A DNA stretch of 35,109 bases from Draconibacterium aestuarii (GTDB taxonomy: Bacteria; Bacteroidota; Bacteroidia; Bacteroidales; Prolixibacteraceae), in contig JAPOHD010000001.1 of NCBI GenBank assembly GCA_026671195.1, positions 1-35,109 of the forward strand, read 5' to 3'. How positions within the stretch are numbered: position 1 is the first letter of the stretch; each line of letters opens with the position of its first letter. A program made the position numbers and the translations under genes. The notes beneath the pieces are model-generated. The model was not told the DNA's origin. It made no database searches and saw nothing but the letters and a program-made list of their open reading frames with translations. Below, piece after piece: positions 1 through 8,347 of this stretch.

Positions 1-930
1 CATCATAAGTTATTGTATAGGTTCCGTCGGGCACACCGGTAAACGAAAAAACAAGCGATCCGTTTCCTCCGCATTCGGAAGGATTTACAGGAGTAACAAA
101 AAGTGTAGGCGTTGTTTTAGGTGCTGCTGTTTTGGTTGTCGCATCACTGGTACATCCATCAAGAGCTTGTGTAAGCCAGTAATTGCCTGCAGAATTAACT
201 GTAATAGAAACTGTAGATTCAGTGGTGCTCCATTCCAGAGCTGCACCGGTTTCATATGACGTTGCAGTTAAAGTAGAAGTGCCGTCGCAGTTGTTGGTAA
301 CCGAGAAATCCGGCGCAGTGGGTGGATTTGGATCCGACAGGTTTGCATTTTTACCTGTAACAGAAGTACAGCCATCCACTGTAATCTGAAGGTTGTTGTA
401 AATTCCTGCCGGTGCCGATACCGAGACCGTATCTCCTGAAACCGGAACACTATTAAAAGAACCTCCATCATAAGTTATTGTATAGGTTCCGTCGGGCATA
501 CCGGTAAACGAAAAAACAAGCGATCCGTTTCCTCCGCATTCTGAAGGATTTACAGGAGTAACAAAAAGTGTAGGCGTTGTTTTAGGTGCTGCCGTTTTGG
601 TTGTCGCATCACTGGTACATCCATCAAGAGTTTGTGTAAGCCAGTAATTGCCTGCAGAATTAACTGTAATAGAAACTGTAGATTCAGTGGTACTCCATTC
701 CAGAGCTGCACCGGTTTCATATGAGGTTGCAGTTAAAGTAGAAGTGCCGTCGCAGTTGTTGGTAACCGAGTAATCCGGCGCAGTGGGTGGATTTGGATCC
801 GACAGGTTTGCATTTTTTCCTGTAACAGAAGTACAGCCATCCACTGTAATCTGAAGGTTGTTGTAAATTCCTGCCGGTGCCGGTGCCGAGGCCGTACCAC
901 CCGAAACCGGAACACTATTAAAAGAACCAC
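1..930 (-). repeat. Two tandem 465-bp (155-codon) in-frame repeats, plus the edge of a third
   Basis: Units at 1-465 and 466-930 differ at only about 15 positions by eye. A third copy starts at 931 and is identical for roughly 50 bp, then diverges to about 1040. The period is a multiple of three, so copy number can change without breaking the frame. Each unit encodes a Cys-containing beta-rich module. More units probably lie left of position 1. Confidence 0.93.
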
Positions 931-1480
931 CATCATAAGTTATTGTATAGGTTCCGTCGGGCACACCGGTAAACGAAAAAACGACTGATCCATCGCCCAA
1001 ACATTCGGTTGGATTGTTTTCATTAACAACGGAAAGTATCGGAATTGCATTAACTGTAACCGAAATTTCATTGGATGGATATTCAGTTAGACAATCTACA
1101 AATTCAACTAAACGTCTGAACATTGTTGTTTCAGAAAGATTAGATGCTGTATAGTTTATGCTGGTTGCACCGGCTATATCTTCCCAGCTTCCGGAAGTAT
1201 TTAATTGCCATTGAAAAGTAGAGTCTGTTGAAGGACTTATTGTCGGTTCCAGACCTGTAAAACTCACGGATTCTCCGGAACAAATTGATGTGGGAGTTGT
1301 AGCATTGATAACATTATTTGTTACCTCTGTGGGACATCCTTCTGGGAATGAAATAGCAGAAAGAACCGGTGTGTTTATCAGAGTGGGATTTGAGCAAAGG
1401 TCGGTGCTCGTGTTTTCAGAAAAACTTATATTACTAATGATTAGAAAAATAAATACCAGACGCGTAACCATTATCTTCAT
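1..1480 (-). CDS. Repeat-rich secreted/surface protein, N-terminal part (runs off the left edge)
   Basis: The frame is open from the ATG at 1480-1478 to the window edge, about 493 codons, with no stop, so the protein continues outside. It begins MKIMVTRLVFIFLIIS, a short basic stretch and hydrophobic core typical of a Sec signal peptide. The body is Thr/Ser/Gly/Asn-rich with regularly placed Cys, and has Ig-like or PKD-like beta-sandwich wording such as SFTGVPDGTYTITYDGG and SAGNYWLTQ. From about residue 184 it is built of 155-residue units, two of them almost identical. In Bacteroidota this architecture is usual for large exported adhesin or gliding/T9SS cargo proteins, whose sorting domain would lie at the C-terminus beyond this window. 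The exact role is unknown. Signal peptide and repeats are seen; surface location is inferred. Confidence 0.8.
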   Translation of the reverse strand, partial: MKIMVTRLVFIFLIISNISFSENTSTDLCSNPTLINTPVLSAISFPEGCPTEVTNNVINATTPTSICSGESVSFTGLEPTISPSTDSTFQWQLNTSGSWEDIAGATSINYTASNLSETTMFRRLVEFVDCLTEYPSNEISVTVNAIPILSVVNENNPTECLGDGSVVFSFTGVPDGTYTITYDGGSFNSVPVSGGTASAPAPAGIYNNLQITVDGCTSVTGKNANLSDPNPPTAPDYSVTNNCDGTSTLTATSYETGAALEWSTTESTVSITVNSAGNYWLTQTLDGCTSDATTKTAAPKTTPTLFVTPVNPSECGGNGSLVFSFTGMPDGTYTITYDGGSFNSVPVSGDTVSVSAPAGIYNNLQITVDGCTSVTGKNANLSDPNPPTAPDFSVTNNCDGTSTLTATSYETGAALEWSTTESTVSITVNSAGNYWLTQALDGCTSDATTKTAAPKTTPTLFVTPVNPSECGGNGSLVFSFTGVPDGTYTITYD

Positions 1481-1917
1481 ATCAGACAGTTTTTTCAACT
1501 TAAAAGTTGCTAATTAGTAAATGGGATCGCTCTGGAAGCACAAGAACATTGGGTAAGTATAATTAACTGCTTTTCAATGATTGGTTTAGACAAGTTAATG
1601 CCTTAAATCAGTACATTTCGTTATTCAATTTACAAAATTGATGCGATAAATGCTAACTAATAAATATAAACTGATGGACTGTTAAATTTTATACGGTTTT
1701 TAAGCTGATTTACAATTTGAGTACGATACGCATTATTACTCTAAATTGAACAAGAAATAAGTAAGAACAGTCTTTTAAACGATTGAAGGTTAACGATACA
1801 TTTTAAGAAATTTTTAGCGACAATTTTTGTTTTGATTTATATGCAGCTAACAGATCGGTTATATTGAATATATGATCAATACGATGTTTGCAAATAGAAT
1901 AGTACACAATTGATTTC
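1481..1917. other. Intergenic, no gene seen
   Basis: AT-rich spacer upstream of the repeat protein. It should hold that gene's promoter, but I could not find a clear TAnnTTTG box on the minus strand. No ORF here has a recognisable product. Confidence 0.5.
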
Positions 1918-2082
1918 CTAAGAATGTCCCTTTACAACAATCAGCATAATTTTTAAATTAAACTTTAAAACGCTATAAATCTGGAAGATAAGGCAGGTTC
2001 GCCAAAACTTGGTTGCTTTGGTTGGAATTGGCGGATAAAATTCATCTTTGTATGCGGTTGTAACTTTGTTTTGTTTTTCCAT
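1918..2082 (-). CDS. Small 54-residue protein, unknown function
   Basis: An ATG at 2082-2080 opens 54 sense codons ending in TAG at 1918-1920. The product starts MEKQNKVTTAYKDEF and ends KIMLIVVKGHS. It has a hydrophilic N-terminus with a Pro-rich YPPIPTKATKFW segment, followed by a mostly hydrophobic/amphipathic half from about residue 27 that could sit on or in the membrane. It lies 136 nt downstream of the interrupted SQR-like gene on the same strand, so it may share its transcript. Codon use is ordinary and the composition is protein-like rather than random. I do not recognise a named family. It could be an accessory membrane peptide, or a chance ORF. Confidence 0.5.
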   Translation of the reverse strand: MEKQNKVTTAYKDEFYPPIPTKATKFWRTCLIFQIYSVLKFNLKIMLIVVKGHS

Positions 2083-2218
2083 ATTTTTTAGTTTTATTAT
2101 TCATTAATAATCGAAATTTCAAGGAATTCATATTTGTAGCATTTATTAAAATGGATTGATGAGAGATTGAAAAAGATTGAATGCAGATTGAAGTTTTCAT
2201 TTTATTCTCACTTATTCC

Positions 2219-3490
2219 TTATTCCGGCAACAACCACCAGAACGGATAACCTTTGGCTTTGTGTAAGAACATATAGTGCAGGAAAAGTTTGATCCAGTGT
2301 CCGGCCAGTCCGATTTCTCCTACGGTAGATTTGATGTTTCTTCCCCAGTCGGGGTATTTTTCCCAGTCGGGAACCACCGGAGAAACAGTTATGGTAGCAC
2401 CCAGACCTTTGGTCATGTTGTACCCGGCCGAAACAATACAGGCAGCACCCATACGTCCCATATTGGCAGTATGTTTGCGTTCAAATTTTCCACTCTTTAT
2501 TCTTTCTGCAATATTTTCTGCCACAATTTTACCGATCACACCCGATGGCATTCCGGTGCGTGGTGGAGCCGGGGAAATGGCTCGTCCGTTTGCACTTTTC
2601 ATGGGTTTTGAAATGGAATGCGGCGGTGCAAAAGCAATACCGGTTGCATACATATTTCCGTAAGTGGGATTCTGATACGTTTGTGGCCAGTCCTTTATGC
2701 TCCACTCCTCAAATGGTTTTGGATTGTAATCGGCGTCCACTTTCATAAAGCCATTGGTAGCAAAAACCGTGGATGTAATGTCTTCTCCATTTTTATCGAA
2801 AGCTTTTATGGGCTGTCCCGCGAAACCCGGAATCAACATGCAAAAATCGCCCACTTCGTATTCGTTCGAAATCCAGGTAATATCTGCCATGTGCGAAAGT
2901 TTCCGACGTTTTAGCTCGAAAGCGATATTCAACGCATATTAGAAAGCCGCTCCCTGGCAGGTGCCCATTGGATGACCGGTTCCGATAAGGAAACGTTGCT
3001 TTTCTCCTTTTTTCATCTTTTCGATACTTTTCTTCAGTTCTTCCCAGGCGTGGGCAGCGTGATCGTACGAACAAACCGAGACCGTGTTTTTCCCCGGTCC
3101 CATACTTTCGGTAACTTCGAAGTTTAGTTTTGGTCCGGTGGCGTTTACCAGATAATCGTATTCCACCCGGTCGGTTTCACCTTTTTTATCAACCGAAGTA
3201 TATTCAATATCCACAAATGCGGTGTGAGAACCGGTAGCTCCTTCAGGATGAATCGCGGTAGCTTTTGCCTGTCGAAAATCAATTCCCCAGCGGTTGTACA
3301 CTTTATACTGGTCGAAACGTAACTGGTCGGGTTTCATTTTACCAACGCCCACCCAAATATTCGAGGGTAACCACTGGTAATATTTACTTGGCGAAACAAC
3401 AATTACATCGTGGTTTTTACCTAATTTCTTTTTGAGAAATGCTGCGGCAGTATGACCGGAAATACCTGCACCTAATACGACTACCTTCAT
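2219..3490 (-). pseudogene. Sulfide:quinone oxidoreductase-like FAD/NAD(P) oxidoreductase, interrupted by an in-frame TAA
   Basis: The N-terminal half (3490-2939, 183 aa) starts with the dinucleotide-binding fold MKVVVLGAGISGHTAAAFL and carries YKVYNRWGIDF and VNATGPKLNFE. It stops at TAA 2941-2939 directly after CQGAAF. The same frame continues with Y-A-L-N-I-A-F-E-L-K to the stop at 2219, giving about 423 codons in total, so a single codon (probably GAA to TAA) separates the halves. SQR family enzymes oxidise sulfide to sulfur and pass electrons to quinone using FAD and paired cysteines. Candidate cysteines are C178 (in TCQGAAF) and the Cys in GAACIVSAG near the C-terminus. The C-terminal end GHWIKLFLHYMFLHKAKGYPFWW fits membrane attachment. 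The join GDF-CMLIPGF may also lack a segment present in relatives. A sequencing error or stop readthrough cannot be excluded. Confidence 0.8.
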
Positions 3491-3600
3491 AAGATTAGAT
3501 TTTTGTTTTTTATGATTAACAAAAAGAAGCTCTGAAAGTTAAAGTGAAATTAGGTTTAATGTAATGTTGTTCAGTAGTTTATGTGATGTGAGTTACAGGC

Positions 3601-4182
3601 TTAGCCTTTGGGGATACAAACCACATGATGTTTGTTTTCGTTTACGATATTGAATAAACCGGAATCCGTAATTTTAAAAATGGTTTTAACACGCGGTTGG
3701 TGACCATCTTCAATGATTACACTGCCATCGGGTTTTACGATTCGTGCCAGTTCTGTTAAAAGATTTACGGGTTGTTCTATCATATGAAACATATCTAGCG
3801 CGTAAACCACATCAGCTGTATTGTTGGGGATGGCGCACGAATAATCATCTGCCAAAAATGCCTCCACATTTTTCAATCCGTATTTCTTGGCTATTTGCTC
3901 AACGTTTTTTATGGCCAGTGGGTGGATGTCGACCGCCAAAACTTTTCCTTTAGTGCCAACAGCTTCCGAGGCATTTTTTATATAGCGGGCAGGGCCACAG
4001 CCATAATCAACCACTACCTGTCCTTTTTGCAAATTGAGGGTATTAAAATTCTTGTTAGAATAATTACCGAAAAGGTCAGCTATTTTCATGGTAAAGCTCA
4101 TCATCCTGAAAAACAGATTGGGAATAGTTTCGTGTTCAGTTCCTGTAACTACAACGCCAATGGTTCTCTTTTTTGTTTTCAT
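3601..4182 (-). CDS. Class I SAM-dependent methyltransferase
   Basis: 193 residues starting MKTKKRTIGVV. SAM-binding motif I is VVDYGCGPARYI (about residues 57-68). It is followed by the acidic motif II VLAVDIHPLAIKNVEQ, and by ADVVYALDMFHMIEQP and LARIVKPDGSVIIEDGH, the usual order of a UbiE/Methyltransf_11-type Rossmann fold. No substrate-specific domain is visible, so the acceptor (quinone, lipid, metalloid or small molecule) is unknown. It is on the same strand as the interrupted SQR-like gene, 110 bp upstream of it, and the pair could be cotranscribed. Length is normal for a single-domain enzyme. The fold is certain and the function is not. Confidence 0.85.
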   Translation of the reverse strand: MKTKKRTIGVVVTGTEHETIPNLFFRMMSFTMKIADLFGNYSNKNFNTLNLQKGQVVVDYGCGPARYIKNASEAVGTKGKVLAVDIHPLAIKNVEQIAKKYGLKNVEAFLADDYSCAIPNNTADVVYALDMFHMIEQPVNLLTELARIVKPDGSVIIEDGHQPRVKTIFKITDSGLFNIVNENKHHVVCIPKG

Positions 4183-4624
4183 TTTCTGTTTTGTTACTTG
4201 TTTTTAGCTGATATAAAGGTAGTAATGTAAAATCTGGCGACGAATTATTTTTTTTGAAAATGGGAAATTTATCGGTGAAAGGAGTCGTACCTTTTTTGCG
4301 TTATTCAATTGAAAAAATCGTTTGATGATTTATAAATGATAGACCAAAGGTTGACAATATTTATGTTTCAGGGAATATTGTTTGCTTTTGGTAGCCCTGC
4401 TACCGCTCGATTCTACTTTAAATCCGCATATCTCACAATTTTTTAATTTATTTGTTTTGGCTTTATTGAATTCGTTGCTTTTGGTTGCAATTTTTAATAA
4501 ACCAACATGGTTTTGAATTAATTTTTATCCTCTTTAATGATGTTTGTTAAAGTTTGGACATATTATATTTATTGGTATTGATTCTTCCTCAGTATTGAGC
4601 CCGGGCATCAACAAGTCAATTGCC
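4183..4624. other. Intergenic AT-rich spacer
   Basis: No protein-like ORF. It holds a small hairpin at 4390-4404 (GGTAG/CTACC arms, 5-nt loop). The stretch next to 4625 should contain the end of the degraded insertion sequence, but I could not pick out a terminal inverted repeat. Confidence 0.5.
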
Positions 4625-5850
4625 TTAAGTTTTGAAGCAGTGGGCCCCGTATAACCTTAGTTTGGATTGCCCGCTGGATTTCACCCACTTGCCCGGGATA
4701 CAGATAAAACGAAAGATAAATTTTTTAATCCTGGAATTTGCCGCTAAAAACGTTATCCCTTTAGAAAACTTTTCAATGATGTGAGCATAAAAGTTCCTGC
4801 ACATTGCCATAATTAATAAGAAAACGGTGTTCTGTTCAAGTTTTGAAAAGGGCATTTTGTCCTATCCAAAATCATTTTTTAAAACATCAAACTCCCTTTC
4901 TTGTGTACCCCTGGCATTATAAAAAAATACCACATGATCGTCTGCCATGTCAAAGTTGTTGGTCATAATAGGGCTGTAATTACAGGCTTCTCCTGTAAAA
5001 GCGTTTAATTGCCCATCTCTCCGGGGCTCTTTGGTGACCACTATCCGGTAGGCTTTTAAATTATCAGTATTATCTCCATGGTCCCTGGCTGAACGTTCAA
5101 ATGGCGTAAATGTAGTTGAGCCCCTTAGCAATATTTTATCGCCTACTTTTACCTCTTTCCATTCCTTGATATTGGTTATGGCCTTTTCTAAAACATTGGT
5201 CATCCGGGTCTTTACAAAAATGCGTTTTGTATTCATATCAATTGCCTTGATTATTTCATAGGTGTATGAGCACGAATCTGGCCTAATGACACCGATTGTT
5301 ACCCCGGTTGCATGTAGCAATGAGCTCACCCTTTCTATGGTTTCATGTTGTAAAAAATGGGCATTGCTCCGTCAATTCCTGTTTTCGAGATAAACAATAT
5401 GTTTAGCTATCATTCCAACCCCTGAGCAATAGCCATTCTCTTTTTATAGGTTAGTTGTGCATCGGCTTTTTCAGTAAAAATTAAAGTATTGTCATAATTC
5501 TAAATCACATTGTCTTTTTGGAATCCCGGCAATAACGATAACATTTTCATGTTTAGCCTGTTCAGCTTTTCTGCGAGCGAAAAGTGGTGTTCTACTTTCC
5601 CCCGTTTTGCTGTAAAATATTGTGGTGTGTCGAATAGTGATTTAATATGCTCTAAAACCCTGTCGGGGCTGGGAATATTAATAAACGGTGTACCTCGAAA
5701 ACCTTCCTTTAGGTTAATGGCAAGGTCTTCGGCACAATCGCCTCCACAAAAGAATACTGACCAATAAGACATGATTATATCAAACCAATTGTACTTGCAT
5801 TGCTTGGGCAGGGCAGGCAACTTTAATAATTTTATTTAATTTAAAATCAA
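4625..5850 (-). pseudogene. Degraded IS1380-family transposase (insertion sequence remnant)
   Basis: Three conceptual fragments line up in order with an IS1380 (DDE, IS4-like) transposase. Fragment 5820-5500 has KQCKYNWFDIIMSYWSVFFCGGD and IPSPDRVLEHIKSL. Fragment 5371-4865 has VYLENRN upstream and RPDSCSYTYEIIK, YRIVVTK, GEACNYSPIMTNNF and NARGTQEREFDVLKNDFG. Fragment 4861-4625 has DKMPFSKLEQNTVFLLIMAMC and ends GKWVKSSGQSKLRLYG. Putative catalytic acids survive (Asp in NYDNT, Asp in RPDS, Glu in REFDVLKNDF). Lesions are TAG at 5500-5502, a frame change near 5410-5430, TGA at 5372-5374 (likely from GGA), TAG at 4862-4864 (likely from TGG), and a missing or degenerate N-terminus with a TAA near 5836-5838. 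The element is dead as an autonomous transposon. Confidence 0.9.
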
Positions 5851-6070
5851 CCCTTGATAAATGGTATTTCCGGCAAGCTTATGAAACTTAGTTTGAAACA
5901 ATTAGAAATAGTAAAAATTAGTAATGCGTACGAAATGAGCATGCAGGATATTTACAGCCAGAAGGATCATTAAAAATAAGTGCGGGTTTTATACGTTACC
6001 TTTTTTAATACCGAATTATGATCATATCAGAAACAACATTAAACATAATCCATAATTATTAATTTACACG
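5851..6070. other. Intergenic region upstream of the propeller gene
   Basis: AT-rich and should carry the promoter of the gene at 6071. No exact TAnnTTTG box was found. A 30-codon frame at 5881-5973 exists but has nothing to support it. Confidence 0.4.
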
Positions 6071-8200
6071 ATGAAGTATTTATTTATAACCATTACTGTT
6101 ATGGTGATAAGCATTCAGGTTAACGCCCAGCGCTCAATAAATTTCGAAGTATTTACCAATTCCTTCTTCTATCAGAATCAGGAAATAAATACCAACAAAA
6201 AAATTCACACGAATGACATCCGTCAGTTTTATCTGACAGTAAACGATACCTGGATGTTTCTTCATGCAAATGGCAGTATTCAAAAAAGTAGTGGCAGTGG
6301 ATTCACAAGTATTGATAATGCAGTTTACCGTGATCATCCCTCTTACAGTAAAGAACCGGCAACCTTCTTTTTCCCGATTTCTGAGGAAGAGTATTACTTA
6401 AGTACAGGTAAAGAACTGATCTTTGTTAAACCAGATAACACTGCACAATTCCTTGCTTCCGAAAAAGATTTCAGGCAGTTGAAGCCTCTCGAACTTAACA
6501 TTGTACAGCTAACAGCAGCTTCTAAAAATGATAATGGTGAAGTTTTTTTGGCAGGACTAAACATTGCCCGAAAAGAAACCGGTATTGATGGTGTTACAGC
6601 CGGGCTTGAGAATAATCCCAATGGTATTTTTAAAATTGCTGATGGTACTATTGAACAATATGATCCGGTGCCGGGTAAACCCGTGAATGTTTTAGTCTGT
6701 GCAGGCAATGGTATTACCTGGGCTGCAACCGATAAAGAACTGTTAAAATATGAAGATGGAGCCTGGAAAGTGTATGACGAAAAATATTTTAATCTGGAGG
6801 AGTATTTCATTGTTGATATTTGTGTTGATTCCCAGAACAGGTTGTGGGTGGCAACAAACAAAGCAGTAGGCGAATTTGCCGATAATGAATTTAAGGCTTC
6901 GAACTTTTTAGATGACATTGAAGAAATTCAATACCAGACAATCCATGTTGATGATAACAATATTATCTGGTTGGGTACACGGAATCATGGTGCTTTTATG
7001 ATTTGGAATGATGTAAAAAATCATTATTCAACGACGAACAGCCCATTGGTTTCTAACTCAGTGAGGGGGATATATTCGACTGGTGATAACAAAATAATAT
7101 TTGTTTCAGGGGGACGAACTGTGAACAAAGACGAGAAAATCATTTCCCAATTTGGCGGTAGTGGTATCACAACACTTGAAATTGATAATCGGTATTTTTC
7201 AAAAGAATTTAAAATGTTGAGTGCCTTTAATTCGGACGACTCCTTTGAGTACAGGACATTTCAAACGAATAACGGAAGTATCTATTCCTTAAAAGAGACT
7301 AAATTATTCAAGGTTGAAGGAGGCAAGTTTGAAGAGATTGGAATATACCCGGATAATAAATTGCTGAATTACATTCAGGAGGTTGCATTTGATTCGATAG
7401 GGCAAATTTGGGCAGCCACAAACCACGGTTTGAAAAGGTTTGATGGTACTGCTTCTGTAACATTTGACGCAGATCCGGAAATTGCGAAGAAACAGGTTTT
7501 GCATGTTGCAGCCGATAAGAACGGGCACGCCTGGATTGGCACACGAGCCGGACTTGCCAAATTTGATGGAAAGAATTGGACGGGCTACAATAAAAAGAAT
7601 TCAGCTTTGCCTGATAATACAATTAAAGCAGTTTTTTGCGATAGCAAGAATAATACCTGGGTAGGCAGTAAAAATTGGTTGGCCGTAATAAAAGATGGTA
7701 ATTTTACTGTACACGATAAAAAAACTTCTGAAATTGGGAAAGCCGGTGTTTTTAAAATTAAGGAAGCTCCTAATGGAGATATTTGGATGGGTGCCGGTGA
7801 TGGACTGGCAAAATACAGCAATGGAAATTTTGAGTTTGTAGATGCTTTTAAAAAGAAATACCCCGGAGATTTTTTTATTTACAATGATTATATAATTGCA
7901 CGTGCTTCATCGGTGGGTATTATTGCTTATAATATGGCAACTGAAGAGTTCAAAACGTACGACGACTTTTTGTTAAGCAAAAAAGTAAATGGAATCGGAT
8001 TAGTAGGCGATGAAATCTGGATACAAATCAACGAACCCAAAAAGATGAGTGGTCTTTCTCCAACAGAAAAGGCTGCATTGGAAGAACAACGAAAAAAGAT
8101 TCCGGAGGAACACCTGCGAATCATGGATAATGATAAAAACTTTGATTACGAATATACTTTAATTAAATATCCATTGGAAAAACTTCTGGAGCGTAAATAG
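6071..8200 (+). CDS. Secreted beta-propeller protein with two-component-regulator-type propeller repeats
   Basis: 709 residues with a clear signal peptide (MKYLFITITVMVISIQVNAQ, cleavage after NAQ). The rest is a chain of propeller blades with the recurring pattern D-x-x-N-x-x-W-(I/V)-G-T-x-x-G-(L/A)-x-x-(F/Y)-(D/N)-G, for example HAWIGTRAGLAKFDGKNWT, NTWVGSKNWLAVIKDGNFT, IWMGAGDGLAKYSNGNFE and IWAATNHGLKRFDG. These resemble the Reg_prop repeats in the periplasmic sensor of Bacteroidota hybrid two-component systems. No transmembrane helix, histidine kinase, or DNA-binding domain follows; the chain ends in a charged tail (YPLEKLLERK). It therefore looks like a free periplasmic or exported propeller, perhaps a binding or scaffold protein. 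The flanking genes (IS remnant, citrate synthase) give no functional hint. Confidence 0.85.
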   Translation: MKYLFITITVMVISIQVNAQRSINFEVFTNSFFYQNQEINTNKKIHTNDIRQFYLTVNDTWMFLHANGSIQKSSGSGFTSIDNAVYRDHPSYSKEPATFFFPISEEEYYLSTGKELIFVKPDNTAQFLASEKDFRQLKPLELNIVQLTAASKNDNGEVFLAGLNIARKETGIDGVTAGLENNPNGIFKIADGTIEQYDPVPGKPVNVLVCAGNGITWAATDKELLKYEDGAWKVYDEKYFNLEEYFIVDICVDSQNRLWVATNKAVGEFADNEFKASNFLDDIEEIQYQTIHVDDNNIIWLGTRNHGAFMIWNDVKNHYSTTNSPLVSNSVRGIYSTGDNKIIFVSGGRTVNKDEKIISQFGGSGITTLEIDNRYFSKEFKMLSAFNSDDSFEYRTFQTNNGSIYSLKETKLFKVEGGKFEEIGIYPDNKLLNYIQEVAFDSIGQIWAATNHGLKRFDGTASVTFDADPEIAKKQVLHVAADKNGHAWIGTRAGLAKFDGKNWTGYNKKNSALPDNTIKAVFCDSKNNTWVGSKNWLAVIKDGNFTVHDKKTSEIGKAGVFKIKEAPNGDIWMGAGDGLAKYSNGNFEFVDAFKKKYPGDFFIYNDYIIARASSVGIIAYNMATEEFKTYDDFLLSKKVNGIGLVGDEIWIQINEPKKMSGLSPTEKAALEEQRKKIPEEHLRIMDNDKNFDYEYTLIKYPLEKLLERK

Positions 8201-8296
8201 TTCTTGTTCCATTTTATTTCGAACAGAGTCTTTAATAATTTAGCTACGCTGATTTTCAATTCAGAATATTTGTGTTTCAGCAAGGCGTAAAATGAG

Positions 8297-8339
8297 ACAT
8301 ATAAAAAAAGCCGGTAATAAACCGGCTTTTTTTATATGT
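8297..8339. terminator. Bidirectional rho-independent terminator
   Basis: Perfect 19-bp arms (8297-8315 and 8321-8339) around a 5-nt AATAA loop. The GC core is GCCGGT/ACCGGC, flanked by A7 and T7 runs, so each strand ends in a U-tract. It lies between the convergent propeller gene (+) and citrate synthase gene (-) and serves both. Confidence 0.95.
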
Positions 8340-8347
8340 TGTTGCTG

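Noticed and set aside
1-930. CRISPR array
   Set aside because: The repeats are 465-bp coding units without spacers; no 20-40 bp repeat-spacer pattern occurs anywhere in the window.
268-936. Two 67-residue minus-strand ORFs in the repeat region
   Set aside because: They are a shadow frame repeated because the underlying 465-bp units repeat; the long frame from 1480 is the real one.
2219-2932. C-terminal SQR half as an independent gene starting at TTG 2932
   Set aside because: It is in the same frame as the upstream half, separated by one stop codon, and lacks the N-terminal FAD-binding fold, so it is the tail of one broken gene.
5881-5973. 30-codon plus-strand ORF
   Set aside because: Short, with no promoter or ribosome-site signal and no recognisable product.
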